A stretch of 64,000 nucleotides of DNA from Echinococcus granulosus. Its lineage: Eukaryota; Platyhelminthes; Cestoda; Cyclophyllidea; Taeniidae. Numbering within the stretch: the stretch's first letter is position 1; the number at the start of each line of letters is the position of its first letter. The DNA lies in the NCBI RefSeq assembly GCF_000524195.1, contig NW_020170452.1:47633-111632 (forward strand). The letters are read 5' to 3'. Positions 24,206 to 40,200 of this stretch are shown piece by piece. A program made the position numbers and the translations under genes. The notes under the pieces were generated by a model. That model worked only from the letters and a program-made list of their open reading frames with translations, was not told the origin of the DNA and made no database searches.

Positions 24206-27006
24206 CCACTCCCGTGCACTCGTTCTGTGAATTTTTTAAAGCTTAATACACTTTTTTGCTAATGGAGTAGTTTAATGGTATTACTGGTCCTTCTTGATGC
24301 CTCCTACTTGAGATTTCATGCTATTTTTGCTTTGGTCAAGGGCTGCCTTGAATGTTTTCCCAGAGTTTACCATTTCCCGCTTATTGAGTAAAACCTACTT
24401 CGTATCTCCTCTGCATCTGCAAAAAACGGTTTTATAGGTCCTGCTAACGTCTACCATCCCTAGTAAGCACCAAGTCTCCTGCTCTTTCCTACGTTCGCTG
24501 TTATTCACTCCATCATTTTATTATGCTTGAGGATCCGCACGTTTAGCTACCAGTTTCGGGGCGTTGAAGTCAAGCGAACCTTTGAAGTTCGTATAAGGGG
24601 ACCTTTGAGATGTGACGTGGTTGATCTGTTTTTCGCCATGGTCCTCGGCTCCTTTTACTTACCTACTTCAGCGTCCCCTTGTTGCTCTTGCTAGCCGTCT
24701 TTGATGAGGATGACAGGGCCAACCTACACTAACTCTAGGTAGAGGCAGACCGCCCACCCATTACCGAATGTTGACCAGATCCCGTAATACCTACACCCCC
24801 TCTGACATAGCTAACGACAGTTCCTCCCTCCTCACATCATTTGGCTGCCAAACAAAAGTAAGCAGACTATTTAAAGGTCAACTTCAGTTTTTTTGTCAAT
24901 ATTTTCCAACTTATCTATATTGTTTGAGAGTAAAAGGCGGGTCAGTTTGATTAATAAGTGGAGCGGGGAGGGCAAAGAAAGACAAGTAAATCAGTGCAGG
25001 ACAGTCATTATCCTTGTCAGTCTACTTTATTCCAAGGCGGTATTTTTGAAAGAGGTAAAGGATGAGGGAAAAGGGGATTGGGAGCACTAGCACATGGTGG
25101 GTATATCGCTGCCTGTTAAATAGAAAAAGGGTGGAGACGAGTAACAGGCTAGATGAGTGGGGCGATAAAAACGGTGATGAAAACGGAGAGTGGAGATGTT
25201 AACGATGATAAGGTGGATTGCGGGGCCGATGAGAGACGCACAGATTTACGAGTGAACCTAAAAGGCAAACATAGGCCATTAAATTTATTTATCTCTCCAC
25301 TTTCCATCACAATATCAAACCATTTGAGTAGTAAGCGTGCTCCCAACTTACTCAAACGCAAAATCTGCGATGTCACATGACAACTCACGCAACAAGATCT
25401 TACCGTACCTCTTTCGTATTCAAAAGCTCCAAGGGGAGAGCGCTATGCGGGTTAACCTTGACGAACCAATAGGAATTTCACCGGGCGATCAATAGCCGGT
25501 TTTACAAATGACATGCAACATGATACCCCCCGCAATATTAGACTGACATGAAGTCAACTCGTTGGTATGACAACCTGTCGCCTATAACGACACTCCATGC
25601 ATGTGAATGATAAAAAAAGCCATACTCCTATTTATGTTAGCGGGAATGAAGGAGCGCAGTGATTTATTAGCGAACACACTCAACAGGGAAGACACTGATT
25701 CAACACAGTCGTTGTCAGACATGTCTCCCTTTTCCACATGTACTACACGTGAAAAAAAGCTGTTCTTATAAAATATCCCAAAGTCGAATTGGGTTCGTAC
25801 TGATAAGATGTATAAGCTTGCCGGAAAGTGATAAAAAGAAAAGGCAGCGCAAGTCACGCAATCATTGGTACTATAAAAACGGAGATTTTAGCTTTAATGT
25901 AAAACTAATACGGGTGCTTTTGATTGGCTGTAATAAAGAGCAGTGAGGATTAAATTGCACGCCCTCAGAGTAGTGAGCAAAGATGAGTCGTTTCTTAAAG
26001 AGAGATAAAAGACAAAAAAACAAAACATCGAGGTTAATTTAAAACTCCAAGTCCACATTTCGCATTATACTGCATGATTTAAAAGGCGGATAACGCCACC
26101 ATTTCGGCTCCTGCTAATTGCTATTTACAAGCGGCGGTAAACAATATATGCCGTCGCTATAAGCTGGTAACCCTAAACGAATCAAAGGCCTTTCATTCAC
26201 CCCCATAAACAACCCGTTAATGCGACATTATGTAGGTGTTATAACATTTTTAAGCCATCACCGGAGTGCCTTGGCTCAAATATTTTATTGCCCTGATGAT
26301 GTTACCACTTGCAGTGCCGAGTTGGTCTTTTCACTAACATCTTTTATCATCAACCAAGCTGTTAGAGGCCCGCATTGGTACAATCGGGTGGAGTAAAATG
26401 ATAAGAAACACATAGCACCTACTTGTGCCACCAGGGTCAGGCAATAAAATCAGCATGCCATTTGGCACGAACCCCGGTAGCCAACATGTCACCCAATGCC
26501 CTCAAAACATTAGGGCAGGAGGACATTCGTGAGCGAGTGTCCTCCCTGTGCTAGACCAGTCCCGCTATAGCCTACACTCTGTCCTTTCTTAAACTGAAGG
26601 CTCAACCTAGAGATAGAGAAGCCAAAGATTTAACAGCTTGCATTAATGGGGGGGGGGATAGGTTAGCGATCAAATGGAGACTTAACGGACGTTTGAAACG
26701 ATCTAATGCTCCGTAAGCTTAACAAGGCTTCTCCTTACTCAGAACACGCAAATTAAGGTCTTCCATCTGACGCTGCATATTATTCGTCTCCTCGTCCATT
26801 CTAAGCAAACGGGAGAACCCATAAGCCAACCTTTCTGATCCAGAAATCAGCACAACAACGATTTACCAACCTACCTTGTAATGTTCAGAAAATGAGTGAG
26901 TGAGCGAAAGACTAAAGCGGGAGGGAGAGGTGGACGGAAGCACGAGCATTAGCTTCCGCTCACTTACTCTCCCACTCTTCAGCTTGCTATCGCCTCCAGT
27001 GCATAT
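24206..27006. other. Intergenic between convergent ENY2 and AMMECR1
   Basis: Holds the 3' UTRs of both genes. A variant polyadenylation hexamer AATACA occurs about 40 bases after the ENY2 stop. A run of ten G lies at 26648-26657. No coding exon recognised. Confidence 0.45.
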
Positions 27007-29355
<2,349 letters not shown>

Positions 29356-30305
29356 AAGGTGGTACCACTACTACAACAAAGCCAACCAATTGCAAAGTGC
29401 GGAAGCAAAGGGCGAGCTTAAAGAATAAGGCTAATTCCTGTGTTAAACAAAGCACTGAAAATCGTATTACCATCCAAAAGAAACTTTAAATTTTTAAGGT
29501 TAAATTTATAAAATAAAGTAAAGTGCATGTACATGGTTAAAACGTGTGATACCCAAAGGAAACCGGAAAAGCTAAAAAGCAGGTTGAGTAAAACTAGGCG
29601 AGTCTTAGCAACCATATTGAAAGTAACTTAACCCTGACATTAAAGACTCAAGTCAATAAAAGCTTTTTTTAAAGAAGCCAGTAAAACATAAATGGACAGC
29701 GGGCAAAGTGTTCAGGCTGCCAGTCGTAAGAGTAATAAGCGAATAAAATGTAGGCCACCACATTCCACCTTTCATAAAACAAGATTAAAAAAAAATTAGC
29801 CGAGAAAAGGCTGTTGAAAGTAGAAGTCTGCTAAGATATGTTTAGTAAAATTTGGCGTTGTAGCATAAATATCACGAGACTATCATGAAAACAGAAGTAG
29901 TCCTAATTCAAGTGCAGAATGTGTACTGCCGACGAACAAAAAAGCCGAGGGGCTGCAAGTATAATGCTTATGTTGTTTTAATGCACCGTTCAGGGAGGAG
30001 GCAATCAGGAAATTAGAATCTCGTGGCCGTATCGTCCCCTCCCGCACCTTGTGACTGCGGTTCCTCTCCTTCTCAAAAGTTGTATTTTTCTTTCCATCTT
30101 TTCATCTTTCATAAATATGCCCCAAACGCATCAACCGGGCGTCTCTACGAATGCTAATAACAGAGAAGCGGAGACCGATGAGTCTCGTCCACACAGGCAT
30201 GCCTGAAATTTCAGCTAGATGGGAGCAATGAAACGTAGGAACCCTATTACGTCCAGCTACAAAATAGAAAATGTAAGGAACGATTACAAAACCACCTACG
30301 ATATA
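29356..30305. other. Upstream region of AMMECR1
   Basis: Non-coding as far as I can see. It forms the AMMECR1 half of the divergent interval between AMMECR1 (minus) and PDXDC1 (plus), and presumably holds the AMMECR1 promoter. No clear promoter motif. Confidence 0.4.
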
Positions 30306-30309
30306 TTAC

Positions 30310-30504
30310 TGTAATACGATAGTGGTTTATCCCTCGGTTCTGGTGATGCGCCACTTTTGTACTTCGAATTAGCCCCCCTGTACCTCGCTGGGTGGGCTGG
30401 CCTTTTGGGCCATGCCAATAGCCCAGACACCTCCGTGCTGAATATATATATTCTGCCCAAGTATTTTGTCTTCTTTCGTCTTCAGGGAGTCTCGGGACGC
30501 TACA
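30310..30504 (-). mobile_element. LTR-like short element, copy B
   Basis: 195 bp, minus orientation relative to copy A at 18642-18842 and nearly identical to it apart from small indels in the central TA-rich stretch and a few substitutions. On the plus strand it runs from TGTAATACG to GACGCTACA and is flanked by TTAC on both sides (30306-30309 and 30505-30508), a second independent target-site duplication that fixes the element borders. It sits in the divergent interval between AMMECR1 and PDXDC1, about 700 bp before the PDXDC1 ATG, so it could have affected their regulation. Confidence 0.75.
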
Positions 30505-30508
30505 TTAC

Positions 30509-31207
30509 TTTCCTTAAAATGTGTATTGATGCATATAGCATCAGCCAAGTGAAAAAAATATTGCAAGCATTCGAATTTGATTGCAATTCGAGTTCGATGT
30601 TGATGATTTTTGTATCAAATTTGAATATTATTATTGTATTTTAGCAAACTAGACAGGCACCCAAAATAATGCATGCTTTTAAGCCATTTTTGCTAGCATT
30701 TACGTCGCTTCTCTGATAGTTTATTGGTCGTGTTGATATGAGCTGGCATGAAATTCCGATTTGGTATTGTATACGCGCTTGATTCAACGGCCCTTAGGTT
30801 TCCGAAATTCCACGCGCATTTGACTACGGCCAATTATATTTCACACTGCAAGTTGTCACTTTATTTTAGTGCGCAATAAATGATGCGTATTTTTAATGCT
30901 GAATTTGCTTCAAACTTTTTACTCCGGTTGCTTTTTTTGTGTTTCTATATTCACAATTTTATAGCTTAGGCTACTGAGTCAATTTTTTTTATTTTCTGCT
31001 TCATTGTGATTCTTTCAAGGGAAGGCTCTATGTTTTTAGTCAAGCTGATAGCTTTTTTGTCACTCCTCTAACACCCATTTTGTGATTCTGAATAATTTTT
31101 TTCACAGTTTTTTTACTTTTATTGCCGTCATGCTAATTTTGGCCACCTTTTTCGTTTTCACTCTTCATATTATCTTTTTAGGTTCCCCTATATTTTTAAT
31201 TTTTTAG
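30509..31207. promoter_or_regulatory. Region directly upstream of PDXDC1
   Basis: T-rich on the plus strand, increasingly so toward 31207, and ending in a polypyrimidine tract plus TTTTTTAG. This looks like a splice acceptor four bases before the PDXDC1 ATG. It may be a 5' UTR intron or a spliced-leader trans-splicing site. No core promoter is recognisable. Confidence 0.45.
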
Positions 31208-31211
31208 GTTC

Positions 31212-34200
31212 ATGGAATCCGATATGTGGAGTTTGTTGGCTGAACTTCTGACTCGGACCGTCGGCCAGTCAGCTAATTCCGAAATAGAAAAAGTTCGCTC
31301 ACTTATCCCAGAAACTGACGTCCACTTACAAAACACCGTCAATCAAGTGGATTTCCTTCTTCATCACTTGGAGGAAAAACACCGTCAGAGGATCATTTCT
31401 CGCATTCTGGGTGATATTTCCGTTTGTGTGGAACATATTTGGCAGTAAGTGATTTCATTCTGGTTTTGTTTGATGGTTTAGTAGTGTTTCAATGCTTGTT
31501 TTTTTTCTTATAACTTCCATGGCTAAATGATACAGCTAATCTGACCACACTTCATCTCGCTTTAAAAGCACCTCAAAGTTAATATTCTTGCTGTTTTAAT
31601 TCAGCTACTCGGCCTCGTGCCTGAGGGTTTGTTATGGTGGAGAGGACTCAAATGAGAGTGTTGTCACAGCTTGCCGAGTTGCTCTGCAGGAGTCCTGGTA
31701 CACCGATACCGGTTCTCCCGGTTTTTCGGGTAACTCGCCCCTGGATTCGTCTAATAGCGGCACGGCCTCTCGTTCGGTGATCTATCTTAGTCCTGCTGCT
31801 CCATCACACTTGCGTCGGTGGCTGTCGCTCAATGTAGGCGTTCTTTTATCCGAAAATTTTTTGCATGTTAACATGCTTGCTGCTACGTTGCAACCCTAAA
31901 CTGTCCCCCTAACCACCAGTGCACCCATTCAAGCATTTATTTGTTCGCTAACGCCTGCGTTCGACCCCATACTTTACTGCCAATCTCTGCTCTGCCTAGT
32001 CACTCGTTTCTTCTTTGATCTTTGATGTGTCCACTCATACTTTGTTCATTCTTTTCTATTGGTGTTATTTATTTCCGCCCCATTTCACTTCATTTCAACT
32101 TTGTTCTTGTGAATATCTCTAGTTCACTGACTTCCACTTCATCGATTATGAATCCATCTCCTGTTTTCTCGAATAACAATCCTTTACAAACTTTAGTCTC
32201 AACCTGAAAACTTTTTAGATAAATATTTGCCTTTACATTTCTTACAATGGTTGTCCAACAAATGTTCATTCGTGATAGTAAAATAGTCACGTTTATAAGC
32301 ATGCATTCCTCATATCTCTGGTATAATGGGCATCTAAATAGGAAATAAATTGAGTGATTAATATTTCCACATATAGTTATAGGTACCTTATTCTCGTTAC
32401 GTTTGCGTTTTTTCACAGCTCTGCTGCTCCGGTCTCCTAATCACCGTCTTACCTGCAGAAGATAACAGCACTTTGCCAACAATTGTGAGTTGTGTGGAAT
32501 TTCCAGTTTCATTGGGTAGCATCTTGACGTTGGGTTAGCTGACGTCTTAAAGTTAAACCATAAAAAAGACGTGCGGGCATAGAATACAGCGTCTTGTACC
32601 TCCAAGCACCAATCATTTAGTGTCCTTCAAGGCTAATAGCTTGTCTTTTTTCAAAAGTGAATCGAGCAAACTAGGCCTGGAGGTCAATTAGCTTACAGCT
32701 TGTGGAGTCTTGCAAGACGTATACAGTGGTGCTCTATCGGCATGATGTACAACTCTATTGCGCTCTCTATTACTTTATCCTTAATTTGAGTTCTCACATC
32801 ACCAAATGCCACTTGAACTTAATGGATGTGGTTGCAACTTGTCGGCTTTACAACTCGAGTTTAGCCCGATTTTCACGATGAAGAAGTTAGCTACTCGTCA
32901 ATTCCAGTGTTTTGTGCTTTGAGAAATTGTGGAGCAGTAGAACGATCCTGTAGGGAAATGGTTAAAGTAAACAATGTGGTTCTGGTAATGAATCACTCCA
33001 AGTCAGCCAGACAGGTGGTTGCATTGTGTGAAGGGGCAGGATGCTGCGTTTACTGTTAAGAAGTGGGTGAGTAAGAGCAACCGTTGGTAACGTTGAACGT
33101 GAAAGATGATGAAAGAGTTGGTTTGCATCTACCTCGACTGATACAGAGAAGTGAGTAGTGGAGAGATGGACTGTGTGTCTAAGCAAATGAGTCCTACCAA
33201 CAGGGAAGAGCAAAGGTGAAACACTAAGAAATGGCCTGATAGATTGAGACCAAAAGACTACCACTTTGGTCCACACTTCACTTCATTTTATAATGCGAAG
33301 ACGTGCTGTACACTTTTAACGGTCTGACTGACCAACTGACTCGTTGAGTGACCGACCGACCTATAATGGGAAATGGCTGTTGCATTGCAACTTTTGGCGG
33401 ACGAACACATTGTTTGTCATCTCCGAATGATGTACCAACGTCCCACTCGGCATCTTCACTGAGGTATCACTTCTCCGTTGGAAGACTGCACTTTGTTTGT
33501 GCGTCCGTGTGGTACGCTGCTGTCCGAATTGTTCACCTATCGAGGGAAAACAGGCAACAAATGAGCTTTTATGAATACACAGCAATGTTTGTCAAGGGCT
33601 GTTGTTTCCTCGCAAAAAATCAGGTCAAAGAAGAAGTTGAAAGCACCATTTTTTAAAGACAGTCCAGGGTCTCACACTGTTGCAAAATCTATCCTTCGGA
33701 AGACTTTTGATTTTTTTATGGGATGTGAGATGTTGTTTCACCCTCTTTATTTCTCTAGGTGATGTCATTCACTTGATCGCACTTGAAATAGATTTGAGAA
33801 AAAAGAATGAGATGGAAATAAAGGTGGCTAGGGCTAAGTTATTCAATTCTTACCATGAAATATTGTCTAAAGTGGACTTCACAGTCGGCTTGTATCCTTT
33901 CAAAGAGGTATGATGGACAGCTAGTGGTAATTATTGTTTTGAGCAAATTAAATATCTACTTCAAACCCTTCTGTAGTTTATTTATTTTGTATACTTAACC
34001 TTTAAATTATGGTAAATATGAATTTCACGTTATTGTAGTTGTGAGTTGACTACTACAGTGTATTTTTTGAGTCACTCATAAAAGCATATGTTGGAAATAG
34101 CCTTTTTGCATGCATAGACAGGAACCTGGAGGCAACTAACCTAGGTAACATGGGTAGTACAGTACCAAGCTTACAAGCGTGAAGGTTATTGTGTTGGAGA

Positions 34201-37200
34201 GCGTAAAAAATGTGCGTTTTATGCAGACACTAATCCCTCCATTATGCTGTGAGAATTGTCTTTGCGATTACGCCTCTAAGTTAACCATCCGAGCAACAGG
34301 AAACATTCTTTGAAATACTCATAAGGATCCATTGGCGACTCCTCATCTCTGCAAAGAAATTTTTGAATTTGATGGTACCTATGCATGCTGACGATTTTAT
34401 TTGATGCATTCATTGCAATCTGGTAGCGCAGTGCGTTGAAGCCATTCATTTGCTAAGTAGGATGGATGATGTTTCTCAGCTAGTGAGTTTCATTTGTCAT
34501 TTACTTGTACTGGGAGAGTTGACCTAAATATTCGCTCAGGTTTGCTTGCAGACTTCATTCCCCTCATCAACTATCCTCTATCTAGAATAATACTAGCTTT
34601 TGACTTGTTTATTTATGATAGCGACCCATTGGCGATGTCGATAAATCTTGTGCTACCGCCTATAGCAGGTGCCTTCCTTTTATAAGATTATGACATCCCA
34701 CCAGCGAAATGGGGTTACTGTTTTGAGGTGAATCCGATCCAAGTTGATCTCATACTTGCTTGATAAGTATGAAGACATCGCAGCACTGCGTGTCATTCCT
34801 GAAGTTTCGTTATCGATGTGCGGAAGGTCCAGAGGCGACAACTTTTTATCAAGATGGTGACAACCACAGAGATTTGAAGTGTTCGCTTCATTAAATACAT
34901 TATTAAAGTATATATAGTTTTGCTTTCATAATGGTTTTGTTGTGTTTCAGAGTGTTCCCTACTTCGAAAGATTTATCCAAAATGACCTTCACCTTGGTCG
35001 ACAGCCCCTGCTCCTCATCGCCTATGCAGGTCAAATTTCTAATGCTACCATTTTTTCCAATCCTACTGTTGTATTTTTAAATATTCTTATTAGTGGAAGT
35101 TTACTGCTAACTTACATATACCTCATGAGTGATTTACTCAATGGTCCTGTTGTTCGTTCTTCAACCATGTAAGTTCCACAGAAGTGTTTGAGAGGAGAGA
35201 AATGATATACCATTAAAAATGTTAAAGGAAAAAAGTAGTGGCACTGAAAGAAGTGGGTGCGATTTCAGATTTGAGTACCGCCTAAATAAGTTTGATATTT
35301 TCTACCTAAAAGGCAAAATTATTGTCTAAATTATCGTTTAGCCTATACATACCCTCTATTGTTTTTGGTCACAATTAGCTATTTAAATGGATCAGTTAAG
35401 GACTGTCTGTTTCCATTCATGTTTTGTTTTCGATTCAAGACTACAATTACAGGTGGTGGTTTCATTTTTCATAAAACACCAGAATGAGTTGTCAAAGAAG
35501 TTCGTTCAGTCCCTGATGAAAGCCACTGTCAACTTTTCGCTGAGGGCTTAGTTCTGTCTACTCGATGCAGCTTGATATTGTGAAATAAAAACTTTTAAGA
35601 AACATCCAGGACTAACAAATTAGTCGAAAGGAAATCCTATTCTCCGTCTTACAAGGTAGTGCAGGGCCGTAGTGAATGGACTACGGAGATATGTGATATT
35701 TCTACCAGTAGCATCAGACGGTAGAGACAGACTATTTGGAGCGTATGTTCTCCGTGCGCTGTGCCGTGATTTCGTCCATCGGATTAGATGATACGATCGC
35801 GGATGAACTTTGGTATAGCATGGATTCGCGGGCTTTGGACGGCTACGGTCAGAAAGTCGAGGTTCGTCAGTGGGAAAGTCGCAAGTAATTGTTGCGTGGC
35901 ACCGGAAAATGTGTAACTCATAAAACTTCGAAGAAGAAAATAAGATATATGATCTACCTTGAAGTATTGGTTGATGAGGAGGAAGCAGTAAGGGAGGTGT
36001 TCTTACTGCAACTTTTTGTCGACTAGACACCTGTTCACGATCAACATTGAGGTCACTGAAATCAGAGCTTCTTTCATTGGCAGATTGCTTCTGTTGCATC
36101 AGGAGAAATGCATGACTTCATGTTTGCAAAGGCGGAACAGTCCCCTCATTAACGACCGTGTATTTCAACAGGTTCAACACTGACTGGGAGCTCTGACTAT
36201 CTGCCAGCCCTGGCTCGAATCTGTCGGCGTCACAAAATTTGGCTTCATGTTGAGGGGTATGTGTTGTCTTTTTTTTTCTTAAAAATCCTTTTTTTCGGAA
36301 CTAAAGCTCTTGATATCTGTGTTACCCCTTAGACTCTCCTTTCTCCGTTTGGCGCTGCTTACCAGCCCACCGGTAAAGCCCAGCTGGATGACAACGATTA
36401 ATAGCATTAATTTGGAGCTATCACTCTGTTTTGGTCTACCCCGATCCCTGAATATTGTAAGTTTCTCGTTTTTTTTTCCCTTTTTGCTAAAGAGGGTAGT
36501 ACGTAGCACCTTGTGTATCCTATCCTTCAACTTTCGATTAAGTATGATCGTATTTTCAGTTAAGTGGTTAGTATTCACTTTTACTTTATGACTTCTTTAA
36601 AAGTCGTATCCTAGAGAGAAAATGATTATTTTTTTTTGACTTAAACTAAAGTTGTTTTAATGTCATTTTGCAATTAAAAACCCACTTCCTTACCTCTTTT
36701 CATTCAGCCACCAGCTCGTATGCTGAATCACGTCGTTAAATAGACAATTGAAACCAATGGTATTGTGCCACATACTTTTTGCTTCGTTTAAATGTTGTCT
36801 TTGGGTTTGCCTATGATCATTTCATTGTTTAGGTCGGCATGACTGCCTCGGTGAATTGCAGGAAGCCCTAGAATAAAAACAATGATATTAATTAATGTGT
36901 CACAACTAGGAGCTGTCTCGGGGAGGGCCTTATCTGGTTGATAGTGGAACTTCTCACATCAAGCATTTATCCAAAATCAAACTGGAGAGAATATTGTGTC
37001 CTCACATTATGATCGCATAGTATCACAATCATGTCAGTGTTCCAAGGAAGCTTTTGACTCGTCCAAGTTCGTCTCCTCTGCGTTGCTAGTCCATGTGCGG
37101 AACTCATGACCAAAAGACGATATGGCTTTCTCAGTTCTCTTGCGAGTCTTCATAGATTCAGTCATTCAAAATAGACATCTGCATTACCTAACCAGTAAGA

Positions 37201-40200
37201 AACAAGTCAATGTCACCAACAATGTGGCATCTGATTTATAAGTCAAGACAGGGATGGTAGCAGTCCAGAGTACGTGATGTGGAAATCAGAGTTGATGCTA
37301 ATCTCTTTTACTTCCAATTCACAGCTTCTCCAACAGGAGTATCTGATTTTCCTACAAGATTCTCCAATATTTATTCAGTTAGATCATTCAAACCCCATTT
37401 TCATCCTTCTAGTCTACGACTGTTGTGGTCGTAGCATTTAATGGGCCAATTCATTTGAACCAAAAATAAAGAATATTTACCTATAAAATAGCCATTTTCT
37501 CTCCATTTGATTCAACTTTTTGTAGCTCCTGATGCAGTCAAAGATGCCAGAGTCCATCCTTCTTTACCTGAATGTCTTTCCGTTAACAACGGCTTCCGAG
37601 GAGACGGAGGGGGCGACATCACTACCTTCACGCTCACTCCCCTCCACCTGCCTTTCAGATGCCCTCTTCGCTTGGTTCTCGCTTCGTATCCAAGATGGTA
37701 GCCATGTCAATCGGCTTCGACATGCTGATCATCTGGTAGGGCATCTTTCGTAAAAACTTTCGGTATTAATCTCACAGAAGTCAATATGATTGTAATGATT
37801 TCATCTGCGAAGGTTTGCTCAGTAGCAGATCGTAAAATCTGCCACGTAATTAGGTCCGATGCTTGGCATATCTCTGTTTTTCACAATTTGAGGTCGTTAA
37901 TTTAAAAGTCATATTCCTGTTTGAGGGCAAATCAACTGGTGTGAGCATTCTCATGATCCAGTTAGAATTCTTCAGCATTACTTTCTGGAAATTTTTCCCA
38001 ATTAAATTCCGCCGCCCTCCAGTCAAACGGCTTTCCTCTCATTCAAATGGACGACTTTGTAATGATATTCAGTCACCTTTCTATGTGTAAGTCGAGGCAT
38101 TTTAGCCAAGTGTTGGCACTTTTACTGAAACAACACAATTTTCCGCTTGTTAAAATTTGCAGTGCTAAATTAATGTTTGAATGGTAAGTTGAGCCCTGTG
38201 CAATGATTCCTTTAGACTTGATGTTTGTTTGATGGCGGCTTTTATGCAAGGACGCTCTTAATCTCTGTTTCTCAAGAAAAAAAATAGGATATGTCAGCTG
38301 TTTCTTAAGTGCTTGTGTTCTTTCAATGCTAATCAGACGGTAGTTCTTACCCTGCAGTAAAGCTCTTTAGAATAATTATCCGTATAATTAGATCCTAAGC
38401 TGAATTAGGTGTAAGACTTATGCGGCATACCGAGACTTTTTTGAAGGCGAAAGGGGCCATAATACTCAGGCGGAATATACAGATCCAATATACAGTAAGG
38501 CCTGGGACTACTGGTAAGGCCTAGGGGCCAGCTCACTCAGCAAAGGTGCACTGGCCATAGCACAAAGTGGTCCCTCATCTTTGGAGCGTCATCCCCGGCG
38601 CCCCCCTTGGTCAACCTGCCTTGTCAACCATCACAACGTAATCAGCGATGTAATAACAACACCTGTTAGCCAACCGCGCCGTCATTGGATCTCCATGCAA
38701 CTGCGGAGGTACTTGACCGCAAGGTCATTGATCCATCTTGACGATCCTACTGGATATGACATTTCCTCCTGAATGGGGACTGGATTCGGGACAGGAAATT
38801 GTGCTGGTCATTGCGCGTGTTCATAACTAGGTGTGGGGACACTGGCCTAAAAGCAAATTTTGTATTGGAGGCCGAAATTTAACACAGTTTCGTGAGGGTA
38901 GGGTTTCGATACTAATCCTCCTTGCCACTTTGTTCCCAATGCACTGCTTTACCCGGTCATAGTTATCTGAGATTTATCCAGCTAGTAAAGAAGTGGAGGA
39001 GCTGTCGCGAGTACATATTGTCAGTATGCATGTATGGTAGGGAAACTCTGTAATGACGCTTTTCCAGATGGCTCGCGGGCAATGTTGCTCCCGTTGTTAA
39101 TAGTTTTCCTGCAGAACAGGGGACTGAGATAGTTGCCAAAAATTGATGTCATTTTCAAGCCTTCTATATGGGATCGTCACAAATTCTCCCACCTGTAGCC
39201 TATGCACTTCTTCTGCTCCGCTGAGGTTTATCACCCGGTAGTAGGAATAAGGATAGATGTCCTTTTAAATCGGGCTCATATTCCGCTGCCACCAATTTAG
39301 TGCTCTGAGACTTTCTTAAAGACTAAAGAAGACATAATACTCCACACAAAGCAATGCCTAAGGCTACTGGCATGGCCCATAAGCCAGCCCTTTAGGTGAA
39401 GGTACACTGGCGAAGACATCAAAGTAGCCCTTTACCAAAACCGAAGGTTAAACAAACAATCAACTCCTTGCACTTAAGCAAGCATTACTTACTTTTGCTG
39501 TTGACTATCCAGCTAAGCATTATCAATAGTTTTTGAGGGATTTAATGCATAATCAGCTATCATGCTACTCTTATAGAGACATTAACAGGTTTTTTTGCTT
39601 CATTGAGGTCAGGGAAATATTCAGTTAGCTGTGTTTGTGGAACTTCATTTACAAAATCTACGTTCTTCCCTCATTAAGGCTTACTTTACTTAAGTTGCAT
39701 TTTCTGCTAGTCGTCTAGGTTGTAGTAATCCTTTTTCAAGGGTACGTTGATGGTTAAAAAAACTTATAATGAATTGTTCTGTCACCAGTTTATCACACAT
39801 ACACACACACGCACACACACAGAAAAAGCTGCCTTCGGCGATGAAGTGGTGCCTCATTGCGGTGAGGAGTCAGCGGATCGTTTGGGGATAGCCACCAACG
39901 TATTTGCTCGCCCGACCTTGCAATGCAGTAGCCATTTCCCGTCATAAGTCAGTCGGATATTCAGGCAGTCAGTCGGTTGAACAACTAAAAGTGTGCCTCA
40001 CGTCCTCATGCTATAAGGTGAAGTAGGGAAGTGAAGGAAAATGTAATGGTTTTTCATTTTTTTTCTCTTTCCAATGGGTGAAACTCTTTCGCTTAGACCC
40101 ACTAACCCCTACTTAGCGCCCACCACCTCCCACTACCCACTTCTTCGCCGCGGTTGGAGTAGGTGCAAACCAACGCTATCACCTTCCATAATCTCTCCTT

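Noticed and set aside
34138..34160. ACATGGGTAGTA resembling the body of miR-71
   Set aside because: The seed region does not match (TAGGTA rather than GAAAGA), and I see no hairpin partner.
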